In this document: piece after piece, positions 1 to 10,516 of the stretch
Layout of the letters: every line of letters starts with the position of its first letter
How positions within the stretch are numbered: position 1 is the stretch's first letter
Assembly: GCF_032854445.1 (NCBI RefSeq)
Contig: NW_027018058.1
Location: 1-64,000, forward strand
Reading direction: 5' to 3'
Source: Liolophura sinensis
Taxonomy: Eukaryota > Mollusca > Polyplacophora > Chitonida > Chitonidae
Length of the DNA: 64,000 nucleotides
Translations under genes and position numbers: made by a program
Notes under the pieces: generated by a model
The model's database searches: none
Seen by the model: only the letters and a program-made list of their open reading frames with translations
What the model was told of the DNA's origin: nothing

Positions 1-173
1 AAGTACCTTGAGTTTTTCATGTACAAATGGTGTGGTTTTTCTACACGTAGATAAAGACATTGAGATTGTCTTCGACTTAGAAGTAAGGCAATTGCTGGGT
101 GAGTTAAATGGGCTTAGCCCAAAGATTTGACGTCTTCTGGGCTACCGAAGGGCACATAACTTATAGTCAAAAG
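1..173. repeat. Partial monomer at left edge, K/L chimera
   Basis: This is the 3' third of a monomer cut by the window edge. It starts with the K-variant mark CTTGAGTTTTTCATG and the K/F-type AGTAAGGCAATTG, but ends with TTTGACGTC, which in complete K monomers is TTTCAGGTC. The monomer that follows is type A, which elsewhere always follows type L. L ends in TTTGACGTC. The simplest reading is an exchange from K to L between about 87 and 127. Confidence 0.7.
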
Positions 174-370
174 TTGAATATAGTAATGACCACTCGCGAT
201 TGTACAGAGTACAGTGTAGCCGATTTCAATTTACAAAAAGACCAGGTAAAAATGCAAAAGTGGAAAAACTGTTCCAGTGCTGCTGGTAAGACGCTAATCC
301 GACGTATTTTGTGACGAGAAATCGAATGGTGCAAACCACGTTGCCCTCCGACCAATACTTTTGGCTGTAG

Positions 371-406
371 TGACAATTGAATGATCATTGATGTCATAAT
401 CACGTG
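371..406. other. Palindrome and E-box cluster, exemplar of one per monomer
   Basis: TGAC (371-374) and GTCA (393-396) flank the perfect 10-bp palindrome AATGATCATT (380-389), giving a larger imperfect dyad. The E-box palindrome CACGTG follows at 401-406. The cluster is present in nearly every monomer. The central palindrome varies to AATGACCATT in B and C types and to AATGGTCATT in E and N types. The E-box is lost in C (CACGTTCG) and in many A copies (CACGGGCC). Dyads of this type are typical of dimeric DNA-binding proteins, but no binding factor can be named. Confidence 0.6.
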
Positions 407-425
407 CCCAGCAACGTCTCTTACT

Positions 426-431
426 CCATGG
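426..431. other. NcoI site, once per most monomers
   Basis: CCATGG occurs once in nearly every monomer (for example 426-431 and 975-980). It is absent from K units of the 17.6-39 kb region, which read TCCCTGG (17860, 22206, 27640 and 39118 areas), and from a few single units reading CAATGG, CAGGGA or CATAGA. A digest would therefore give a monomer ladder with dimers at those K units. Confidence 0.85.
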
Positions 432-663
432 AAAGCAGGGATATTTGCAATTTTTTAACAGTTGCCGATGCCTGGCCCAATTCCGCATCTTTTGGCACCT
501 GATAAATGTGGGTCAGTGTTTAGTTGTACTTTTTACAGCAGACTGTATCAAGTACCTTGTGTTTTTTATGTACAAATGGTCTGGTTTTTCTACACGTAGA
601 TAAAGACATTGAGACTGTCTTGGACTTAGAAGTAAGACAATTGCTGGGTGAGTTAAATGGGCT

Positions 664-693
664 TAGCCCAAAGATTTCAGGTCTTCTGGGCTA
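664..693. other. Conserved hairpin, exemplar of one per monomer
   Basis: TAGCCCAAAGA (664-674) can pair with TCTTCTGGGCTA (682-693): 11 base pairs with one bulged C and the 7-base loop TTTCAGG. The two 7-bp outer arms, TAGCCCA and TGGGCTA, are kept in most monomers. An alternative local hairpin, TGGGCT-T-AGCCCA, overlaps the left arm in monomers reading AATGGGCTTAGCCC, but is lost in those reading AATTTGCTTAGCCC or AATGCGCTTAGCCC. Confidence 0.65.
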
Positions 694-1819
694 CCGAAGG
701 GCACAGAACTTATAGTAAAAAGTTGAATATAGTAATGACCAGTCGCGATTGTACAGAGTACAGTGTAGCCGGTTTCAATTAACAAAAACACCAGGCAAAA
801 ATGCAAAAGTGGAAAAACTGTTCCAGTGCAACTAGTAAGAGGCTAATCCGACGTATTTTGTGACGAGAAATTGAATGGTGCAATCCGCGTTGCTCTCCGA
901 CCAATACTTTTGGCTGTAGCGACAATTGAATGACCATTGATGTCATAATCACGTGCGTAGCAACGGCTCTAACTCCATGGAAACCAGGGAAATTTGCAAT
1001 TTTTCAACAGCTGCCGATGCCTGGCTAAATTCCGCATCTTTTGGCACCTTACTGAAGTGGGTCAGTGTTCAGTTGTACTTTTTACAGCAGACTGTATCAA
1101 GTACCTTGTGTTTTTCATGTACAAATGGTGTGGTTTTTCTACACGTAGATAAAGACATTCAGATTGTCTTGGACTTAGAAGTAAGGCACTTGCTGGATGA
1201 GTTAAATGGGCTTAGCCCAAAGATTTCAGGTCTTCTGGGCTACCGAAGGGCACATAACTTATAGTCAAAAGTTGAATATAGTAATGACCAGTCGCGATTG
1301 TACAGAGTACAGTGTAGCCGATTTCAATTAACAAAAAGACCAGGTAAAAATGCAAAAGTGGAAAAACTGTTCCAGTGCTGCTGGTAAGAGGCTAATCCGA
1401 CGTATTTTGTGACGAGAAATTGAATGGTGCAATCCGCGTTGCTCTCCGACCAATACTTTTGGCTGTAGCGACAATTGAATGACCATTGATGTCATAATCA
1501 CGTTCGTAGCAACGGCTCTTACTCCATGGAAACCAGGGAAATTTGCAATTTTTCAACAGCTGCCGATGCCTGGCTAAATTCCGCATCTTTTGGCACCTTA
1601 CTGAAGTGGGTCAGTGTTCAGTTGTACTTTTTACAGCAGACTGTATCAAGTACCTTGTGTTTTCATGTACAAATGGTGTGTTTTTCTACACGTAGATAAA
1701 GACATTGAGATTGTCCTTCGACTTAGAAGTAAGGCACTTGCTGGATGAGTTAAATGGGCTTAGCCCAAAGATTTGACGTCTTCTGGGCTACCGAAGGGCA
1801 CATAACTTATAGTCAAAAG

Positions 1820-2364
1820 TTGATATAATAATGACCAGTCGCGATTGTACAGAGTACAGTGTAGCCGATTTCAATTAACAAAAAGACCAGGTAAAAATGA
1901 AAAAGTGGAAAAAACTGTTCCAGTGCTGCTGGTAAGAGGCTAATCCGACGTATTTTGTGACGAGAAATGGTGCAAACCGCGTTGCTCTCCGACCAATACT
2001 TTTGGCTGTAGTGACAATTGAATGATCATTGATGTCATAATCACGTGCCCAGCAACGGCTCTTACTCCATGGAAACCAGGGATATTTGCAATTTTTCAAA
2101 CAGCTGCCGATGCCTGGCCCAATTCCGCATCTTTTGGCACCTTATAAATGTGGGTCAGTGTTAAGTTGTACTTTTTACAGCAGACTGTATCAAGTACCTT
2201 GTGATTTTTATGTACAAATGGTCTGGTTTTTCTACACGTAGATAAAGACATTGAGATTGTCTTGGACTTAGAAGTAAGACAATTGCTGGGTGCGTTAAAT
2301 GCGCTTAGCCCAAAGATTTGTCGTCTTCTGGGCTACCGAAGGGCACATAACATATAGTCAAAAG
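1820..2364. repeat. D-type monomer with 5-bp deletion
   Basis: First of twelve monomers reading GAGAAATGGTGC where others read GAGAAATCGAATGGTGC. The missing CGAAT lies between two AAT direct repeats, so replication slippage is a plausible origin. The other eleven start at 19764, 23559, 24103, 32839, 33383, 35580, 43216, 43759, 53598, 59635 and 60179, usually as an adjacent pair D-D2. The unit ends in ACATAACATATAGTC, the apparent undeleted form of the junction seen at the end of the short H monomers. Confidence 0.85.
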
Positions 2365-4014
2365 TTGAATATAGTAATGACCAGTCGCGATGGTACATAG
2401 TACAGTGTAGCCGATTTCAATTAACAAAAAGACCAGGCAAAAATGCAAAATTTGAAAAATTGTTCCAGTGCTGCTGACAAGAGGCTAATCCGACGTATTT
2501 TGTGACGACAAAACGAATGGTGCTAACCGCGTTGCTCTCCGACCAATACTTTTGGCTGTAGTGACAATTGAATGGTCATTGATGTCATAATCACGTGCCC
2601 AGCAACGGCTCTTACTCCATGGAAACCAGGGAAATTTGCAATTTTTCAATAGCTGCCGATGCCTGGCTAAATTCCGCATCTTTTGGCACCTTATAAATGT
2701 GGGTCTGTTGTCAGTTGTACTTTTTACAGCAGACTGTATCAAGTACCTTGTGATTTTTATGTACAAAAGGTGTGGTTTTTCTACACGTAAATAAAGACAT
2801 TGAGATTGTCTTGGACTGAGAAGGAAGACAATTGCTGGGTGAGTTAAATGCGCTTAGCCCAAAGATTTCAGGCCTTCTCGGCTACCGAAGGGCACATAAC
2901 TTATAGTCAAAAGTTGAATATAGTAATGACCAGTCGCGATTGTACAGAGTACAGTGTAGCCGATTTCAATTAACAAAAAGACCAGGTAAAAATGCAAAAG
3001 TGGAAAAACTGTTCCAGTGCTGCTGGTAAAAGGCTAATCCGACGTATTTTGTGGACGAGAAATCGAATGGTGCAAACCGCGTTGCTCTCTGACCAATACT
3101 TTTGGCTGTAGCGACAATTGAATGATCATTTATGTCATAATCACGTGCGTAGCAACGGCTCTTACTCCATGGAAACCAGGGAAATTTGCAATTTTTCAAC
3201 AGCTGCCGATGCCTGGCTCAATTCCGCATCTTTTGGCACCTTACTGAAGTGGGTCAGTGTTCAGTTGTACTTTTTACAGCAGACTGTATCAAGTACCTTG
3301 TGTTTTTCATGTACAAAAGGTGTGGTTTTTCTACACGTAGATAAAGACATTGAGATTGTCTTCGACTTAGAAGTAAGGCAATTGCTGGGTGAGTTTAAAT
3401 GGGCTTAGCCCAAAGATTTCAGGTCTTCTGGGCTACCGAAGGGCACATAACTTATAGTCAAAAGTTGAATATAGTAATGACCAGTCGCGATTGTACAGAG
3501 TACTGTGTAGCCGATTTCAATTAACAAAAAGACCAGGTAAAAATACAAAAGTGGAAAAACTGTTCCAGTGCTACTGGTAAGAGGCTAATCCGACGTATTT
3601 TGTGACGAGAAATCGAATGGTGCAAACCGCGTTGCTCTCCGACCAATACTTTTGGCTGTAGTGACAATTGAATGATCATTTATGTCATAATCACGTGCCC
3701 AGCAAACGTCTCTTACTCCATGGAAACCAGGGATATTTGCAATTTTTCAACAGCTGCCGATGCCTGGCTCAATTGCGCATCTTTTGGCGCCTTATAAATG
3801 TGGGTCAGTGTTTAGTTGTACTTTTTACAGCAGACTGTATCAAGTACCTTGTGTTTTTCACGTACAAATGGTGTGGTTTTTCTACACGTAGATAAAGACA
3901 TTGAGATTGTCTTGGACTTAGAAATAAGACAATTGCTGGGTGAGTTAAATGGGCTTGGCCCAAAGATTTCAGGTCTTCTGGGCTACCGAAGGGCACATAA
4001 CTTATAGTCAAAAG

Positions 4015-4520
4015 TTGAATATAGTAATGACCAGTCGCGATTGTACAGAGTACAGTGTAGCCGGTTTCAATTAACAAAAAGACCAGGCAAAAATGCAAAA
4101 GTGGAAAAACTGTTCCAGTGCAACTAGTAAGAGGCTAATCCGACGTATTTTGTGACGAGAATTTGAATGGTGGAATCCGCGTTGCTCTCCGACCAATACT
4201 TTTGGCTGTAGCGACAATTGAATGATCATATATGTCATAATCACGTGCGTAGCAACGGCTCTTACTCCATGGAAACCAGGGAAATTTGCCATTTTTCAAC
4301 AGCTGCCGATGCCTGGCTCAATTCCGCATCTTTTGGCACGTTACTAAAGTGGGTCTGTGTTTAGTTGTACTTTTTACAGCACAAATGGTGTGGTTTTTCT
4401 ACACGTAGATAAAGACATTGAGATTGTCTTCGACTTAGAAGTAAGGCAATTGCTGGGTGAGTTAAATGGGCTTAGCCCAAAGATTTGACGTCTTCTGGGC
4501 TACCGACATATAGTCAAAAG
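4015..4520. repeat. Short 506-bp H monomer, copy 1
   Basis: This monomer lacks 32 bp between TTACAGCA and CAAATGG (junction near 4381-4382) and 11 bp between CTACCGA and CATATAG (junction near 4507). Together these account exactly for 549 minus 506. This copy has private differences (CATATATG at the dyad, GTGGAATCC), so it is the most diverged of the eight H copies. Confidence 0.9.
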
Positions 4521-7500
4521 TTGAATATAGTAATGACCAGTCGCGATGGTACAGAGTACAGTGAAGCCGATTTCAATTAACAAAAAGACCAGGCAAAAAT
4601 GCAAAAGTCGAAAAATTGTTCCAGTGCTGCTGGTAAGAGGCTAATCCGACGTATTTTGTGACGACAAATCGAATGGTGCAAACCGCGTTGCTCTCCGACC
4701 AATACTTTTGGCTGTAGTGACAATTGAATGATCATTGATGTCATAATCACGTGCCCAGCAACGGCTCTTACTCCATGGAAACCAGGAAAATTTGCAATTT
4801 TTCAACAGCTGCCGATGCCTGGCTAAATTCCGCATCTTTTGGCACCTTATTCATGTGGGTCTGTTGTCAGTTGTACTTTTTACAGCAGACTGTATCAAGT
4901 ACCTTGTGATTTTTATGTACAAAAGGTGTGGTTTTTCTACACGTAAATAAAGACATTGAGATTGTCTTGCACTTAGAAGTAACACAATTGCTGGGTGAGT
5001 TAAATGCGCTAAGCCCAAAGTTTTCAGGTCTTCTGGGCTACCGAAGGGCACATAACTTAAAGTCAAAAGTTGAATATAGTAATGACCAGTCGCGATTGTA
5101 CAGAGTACAGTGTAGCCGGTTTTAATTAACAAAAACACCAGGCAAAAATGCAAAAGTGGAAAAACTGTTCCAGTGTTACTAGAAAGAAGCTAATCCGACG
5201 TATTTTGTGACGAGAAATCGAATGGTGCAATCCGCGTTGCTCTCCGACCAATACGTTTGGCTGTAGCGACAATTGAATGATCATTGATGTCATAATCACG
5301 TGCCCAGCAACGGCTCTTACTCCATGGAAACCAGGGATATTTGCAATTTTTCAACAGCTGCCGATGCCTGGCCCAATTCCGCATCTTTTGGCACCTTATT
5401 TATGTGGGTCTGTTGTCAGTTGTACTCTTTACAGCAGACTGTATCAAGTACCTTGTGGTTTTTATGTACAAAATGGTGTGGTTTTTCTACACGTAAATAA
5501 AGACATTGAGATTGTTTTGGACTTAGAAGTAAGACAATTGCTGGGTGAGTTAAATGGGCTTAGCCCAAAGATTTGACGTCTTCTGGGCTACCGAAGGGCA
5601 CATAACTTATAGTCAAAAGTTGAATATAGTAATGACCAGTCGCGATTGTACAGAGTACAGTGTAGCCGATTTCAATTAACAAAAAGACCAGGCAAAAATG
5701 CAAAAGTGGAAAAACTGTTCCAGTGCTGCTGGTAAGAGGCTAATCCGACGTATTTTGTGACGAGAAATCGAATGGTGCAAACCGCGTTGCTCTCCGACCA
5801 ATACTTTTGGCTGTAGTGACAATTGAATGGTCATTGATTTCATAATCACGTGCCCAGCAACGGCTCTTACTCCATGGAAACCAGGGAAATTTGCAATTTT
5901 TCAACAGCTGCCGATGCCTGGCTAAATTCCGCATCTTTTGGCACCTTATAAATGTGGGTCTGTTGTCAGTTGTACTTTTTACAGCAGACTGTATCAAGTA
6001 CCTTGTGATTTTTATGTACAAAAGGTGTGGTTTTTCTATACGTAAATAAAGACATTGAGATTGTCTTGGACTTAGAAGGAAGACAATTGCTGGGTGAGTT
6101 AAATGCGCTTAGCCCAAAGATTTCAGGTCTTCTGGGCTACCGAAGGGCACATAACTTATAGTCAAAAGTTGAATATAGTAATGACCAGTCGCGATTGTAC
6201 AGAGTACAGTGTAGTCGATTTCAATTAACAAAAAGACCAGTAAAAATGCAAAAGTGGAAAAACTGTTCCAGTGCTGCTGGTAAGAGGCTAATCCGAACGT
6301 ATTTTGTGACGAGAAATCGAATGGTGCAAACCGCGTTGCTCTCCGACCAATACTTTTGGCTGTAGTGACAATTGAATGATCATTGATATCATAATCACGT
6401 GCCCAGCAACGGCTCTTACTCCATGGAAACCAGGGAAATTTGCAATTTTTCAACAGCTGCCGATGCCTGGCTAAATTCCGCATCTTTTGGCACCTTATAA
6501 ATGTGGGTCTGTTGTCAGTTGTACTTTTTTACAGCAGACTGTATCAAGTACCTTGTGATTTTTATGTACAAAAGGTGTGGTTTTTCTACACGTAAATAAA
6601 GACATTGAGATTGTCTTGGACTTAGAAGGAAGACAATTGCTGGGTGAGTTAAATGCGCTTAGCCCAAAGATTTCAGGTCTTCTGGGCTACCGAAGGGCAC
6701 ATAACTTATAGTCAAAAGTTGAATATAGTAATGACCAGTCGCGATTGTACAGAGTACAGTGTAGCCGATTTCAATTAACAAAAAGACCAGGTAAAAATGC
6801 AAAAGTGGAAAAACTGTTCCAGTGCTGCTAGTAAGAGGCTAATCCGACGTATTTTGTGACGAGAATTTGAATGGTGCAATCCGCGTTGCTCTCTGACCAA
6901 TACTTTTGGCTGTAGCGACAATTGAATGATCATTTATGTCATAATCACGTGCGTAGCCACGGCTCTTACTCCATGGAAACCAGGGAAATTTGCAATTTTT
7001 CAACAGCTGCCGATGCCTGGCTCAATTCCGCATCTTTTGGCACCTTACTGAAGTGGGTCAGTGTTCAGTTGTACTTTTTACAGCAGACTGTATCAAGTAC
7101 CTTGAGTTTTTCATGTACAAATGGTGTGGTTTTTCTACACGTAGATAAAGACATTGAGATTGTCTTCGACTTAGAAGTAAGGCAATTGCTGGGTGAGTTA
7201 AATGGGCTTAGCCAAAGATTTCAGGTCTTCTGGGCTACCGAAGGGCACATAACTTATAGTCAAAAGTTGAATATAGTAATGACCAGTCGCGATTGTACAG
7301 AGTACAGTGTAGCCGATTTCAATTAACAAAAAGACCAGGTAAAAATGCAAAAGTGGAAAAACTGTTCCAGTGCTGCTGGTAAGACGCTAATCCGACGTAT
7401 TTTGTGACGAGAAATCGAATGGTGCAAACCGCGTTGCTCTCCGACCAATACTTTTGGCTGTAGTGACAATTGAATGATCATTTATGTCATAATCACGTGC

Positions 7501-8363
7501 CCAGCAACGGCTCTTACTCCATGGAAACCAGGGATACTTGCAATTTTTCAACAGCTGCCGATGCCTGGCCCAATTCGACATCTTTTGGCACCTTATAAAT
7601 GTGGGTCAGTGTTAAGTTGTACTTTTTACAGCAGACTGTATCAAGTACCTTGTAATTTTTATGTACAAATGGTATGGTTTTTCTACACGTAGATAAAGAC
7701 ATTGAGATTGTCTTCGACTTAGAAGTAAGACAATTGCTGGGTGAGTTAAATGGGCTTAGCCCAAAGATTTGACGTCTTCTGGGCTACCGAAGGGCACATA
7801 ACTTATAGTCAAAAGTTGAATATAGTAATGACCACTCGCGATTGTACAGAGTACAGTGTAGCCGATTTCAATTTACAAAAAGACCAGGTAAAAATGCAAA
7901 AGTGGAAAAACTGTTCCAGTGCTGCTGGTAAGACGCTAATCCGACGTATTTTGTGACGAGAAATCGAATGGTGCAAACACGTTGCCCTCCGACCAATACT
8001 TTTGGCTGTAGTGACAATTGAATGATCATTGATGTCATAATCACGGGCCCAGCAACGTCTCTTACTCCATGGAAAGCAGGGATATTTGCAATTTTTTAAC
8101 AGTTGCCGATGCCTGGCCCAATTCCGCATCTTTTGGCACCTGATAAATGTGGGTCAGTGTTTAGTTGTACTTTTTACAGCAGACTGTATCAAGTACCTTG
8201 TGTTTTTTATGTACAAATGGTCTGGTTTTTCTACACGTAGATAAAGACATTGAGACTGTCTTGGACTTAGAAGTAAGACAATTGCTGGGTGAGTTAAATG
8301 GGCTTAGCCCAAAGATTTCAGGTCTTCTGGGCTACCGAAGGGCACATAACTTATAGTCAAAAG

Positions 8364-8911
8364 TTGAATATAGTAATGACCAGTCGCAATTGTACAGAGT
8401 ACAGTGTAGCCGGTTTCAATTAACAAAAACACCAGGCAAAAATGCAAAAGTGGAAAAAACTGTTCCAGTGCAACTAGTAAGAGGCTACTCCGACGTATTT
8501 TGTGACGAGAATTTGAATGGTGCAATCCGCGTTGCTCTCCGACCAATACTTTTGCTGTAGCGACAATTGAATGACCATTGATGTCATAATCACGTGCGTA
8601 GCAACGGCTCTTACTCCATGGAAACCAGGGAAATTTGCAATTTTTCAACAGCTGCCGATGCCTGGCTAAATTCCGCATCTTTTGGCACCTTATAAAATGT
8701 GGGTCTGTTGTCAGTTGTACTTTTTACAGCAGACTGTATCAAGTACCTTGTGATTTTTATGTACAAAAGGTGTGGTTTTCTATACGTAAATAAAGACATT
8801 GAGATTGTCTTGGACTTAGAAGGAAGACAATGCTGGGTGAGTTAAATGCGCTTAGCCCAAAGATTTCAGGTCTTCTGGGCTACCGAAGGGCACATAACTT
8901 ATAGTCAAAAG
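8364..8911. repeat. Chimeric monomer B to E
   Basis: The left part has B marks: CCGGTTTC, CAACTAGTAAG, GACCATTGATG and GCGTAGC. From about 8690 it has E marks: TATAAAATGTGGGTCTG, ACAAAAGG, ACGTAAATAAAG, TTAGAAGGAAG and AAATGCGC. The corresponding unit in HOR copy 2 (12164) is B throughout. The switch lies between about 8600 and 8690. Confidence 0.8.
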
Positions 8912-9460
8912 TTGAATATAGTAATGACCAGTCGCGATTGTACAGAGTACAGTGTAGCCGATTTCAATTAACAAAAAGACCAGGTAAAAATGCAAAAGTG
9001 GAAAAACTGTTCCAGTGCTGCTGGTAAGAGGCTAATCCGACGTATTTTGTGACGAGAATTTGAATGGTGCAATCCGCGTTGCTCTCTGACCAATACTTTT
9101 GGCTGTAGCGACAACTGAATGATCATTTATGTCATAATCACGTGCGTAGCAACGGCTCTTACTCCATGGAAACCAGGGAAATTTGCAATTTTTCAACAGC
9201 TGCCGATGCCTGGCTCAATTCCGCATCTTTTGGCACCTTACTGAAGTGGGTCAGTGTTCAGTTGTACTTTTTACAGCAGGACTGTATCAAGTACCTTGTG
9301 TTTTCATGTACAAATGGTGTGGTTTTTCTACACGTAGATAAAGACATTCAGATTGTCTTCGACTTAGAAGTAAGGCAATTGCTGGGTGAGTTAAATGGGC
9401 TTAGCCCAAAGATTTCAGGTCTTCTGGGCTACCGAAGGGCACATAACTTATAGTCAAAAG

Positions 9461-9967
9461 TTGAATATAGTAATGACCAGTCGCGATTGTACAGAGTACA
9501 GTGTAGCCGATTTCAATTAACAAAAACACCAGGCAAAAATGCAAAAGTGGAAAAACTGTTCCACTGCTACTAGTAAGAGGCTAATCCGACGTATTTTGTG
9601 ACGAGAAATCGAATGGTGCAATCCGCGTTGCTCTCCGACCAATACTTTTGGCTGTAGCGACAATTGAATGATCATTTATGTCATAATCACGTGCGTAGCA
9701 ACGGCTCTTACTCCATGGAAACCAGAAAAATTTTGCAATTTTTCAACAGCTGCCGATGCCTGGCTCAATTCCGCATCTTTTGGCACCTTACTGAAGTGGG
9801 TCTGTGTTTAGTTGTACTTTTTTACAGCACAAATGGTGTGGTTTTTCTACACGTAAATAAAGACATTGAGATTGTCTTCGACTTAGAAGTAAGGCAATTG
9901 CTGGGTGAGTTAAATGGGCTTAGCCAAAGATTTGACGTCTTCTGGGCTACCGACATATAGTCAAAAG
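9461..9967. repeat. Short H monomer, copy 2 (507 bp)
   Basis: Same 32-bp and 11-bp deletions as at 4015. It carries CCAGAAAAATTTTG, GTCTGTGTTTAG and CCGACATATAG. Net length is 507 rather than 506 because of one-base homopolymer gains and losses (extra T near 9730 and 9822, missing C near 9924) that look like sequence error. Confidence 0.9.
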
Positions 9968-10516
9968 TTGAATATAGTAATGACCAGTCGCGAAGGTACA
10001 TAGTACAGTGTAGCCGATTTCAATTAACAAAAAGACCAGGCAAAAATGCAAAAGTCGAAAAATTGTTCCAGTGCTGCTGGTAAGAGGCTAATCCGACGTA
10101 TTTTGTGACGACAAATCGAATGGTGCAAACCGCGTTGCTCTCCGACCAATACTTTTGGCTGTAGTGACAATTGAATGATCATTGATGTCATAATCACGTG
10201 CCCAGCAACGGCTCTTACTCCATGGAAACCAGGGAAATTTGCAATTTTTCAACAGCTGCCGATGCCTGGCTAAATTCCGCATCTTTTGGCACCTTATAAA
10301 TGTGGGTCTGTTGTCAGTTGTACTTTTTACAGCAGACTGTATCAAGTACCTTGTGATTTTTATGTACAAAAGGTGTGGTTTTTCTACACGTAAATAAAGA
10401 CATTGAGATTGTCTTGGACTTAGAAGGAAGACAATTGCTGGGTGAGTTAAATGGGCTTAGCCCAAAGATTTCAGGTCTTCTGGGCTACCGAAGGGCACAT
10501 AACTTATAGTCAAAAG

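Larger units (their letters stand above)
174..6718. repeat. Twelve-monomer stretch A B C D E F G H I J E' E''
   Basis: Monomers start at 174, 723, 1272, 1820, 2365, 2914, 3465, 4015, 4521, 5070, 5620 and 6169. Unlike the next blocks, these twelve are mostly different from one another. F (2914) and G (3465) have no close full-length copy elsewhere. Type A (174) carries CCACTCGCG, type C (1272) carries the private CACGTTCGTAGC, D (1820) the 5-bp deletion GAGAAATGGTG, H (4015) is the short monomer, and J (5070) has AATACGTTTGG. I and J reappear together at 52500 and 53048. Several one-base indels between 1660 and 3710 look like sequence errors. Confidence 0.85.
6719..10516. repeat. 7-monomer HOR (K L A B M H E), copy 1, 3798 bp
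   Basis: Monomers start at 6719 (K), 7267 (L), 7816 (A), 8364 (B/E chimera), 8912 (M), 9461 (short H) and 9968 (E/I). The same order follows immediately at 10517 with an offset of about 3799 bp. Shared private marks include CTTGAGTTTTTC in K, CAATTCGACATC in L, GACAACTGAATG in M and CGAAGGTACATAG at the start of the last unit. The main biological difference from copy 2 is the fourth monomer, which switches from B to E. Remaining differences are mostly one-base indels at homopolymers. Confidence 0.9.

Noticed and set aside
92-112. CENP-B-box-like TTCGACTTAGAAGTA in some monomers
   Set aside because: Only the left half (TTCG, four bases, A) fits the canonical box. The required CGGG is AGTA here, and many monomers read TTGGAC or TTGCAC instead.
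202-214. Short direct repeat GTACAG-A-GTACAG in each monomer
   Set aside because: Two 6-base copies are too short to be meaningful alone. Probably chance, and changed in GGTACATAG units.
310-335. Pol III B-box-like sequence on the minus strand around CCATTCGATTTC
   Set aside because: It fits only the TTCGATT core, lacks a convincing A box at proper spacing, and the site is deleted or changed in D, B and K units.
294-488. Recurrent 64-codon minus-strand frame (starts MRNLARHRQLLKNCK in many copies)
   Set aside because: A shadow frame of the same repeat. Missense, 5-bp deletions and frameshifts are tolerated freely, and there is no similarity I recognise to a known protein.
953-1264. Recurrent 103-112-codon plus-strand frame ending near RRAHNL in dozens of monomers
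   Set aside because: The frame is broken by stops or frameshifts in many monomers, starts at different ATGs and overlaps open frames on the minus strand. The repetition comes from the satellite, not from selection on a protein.
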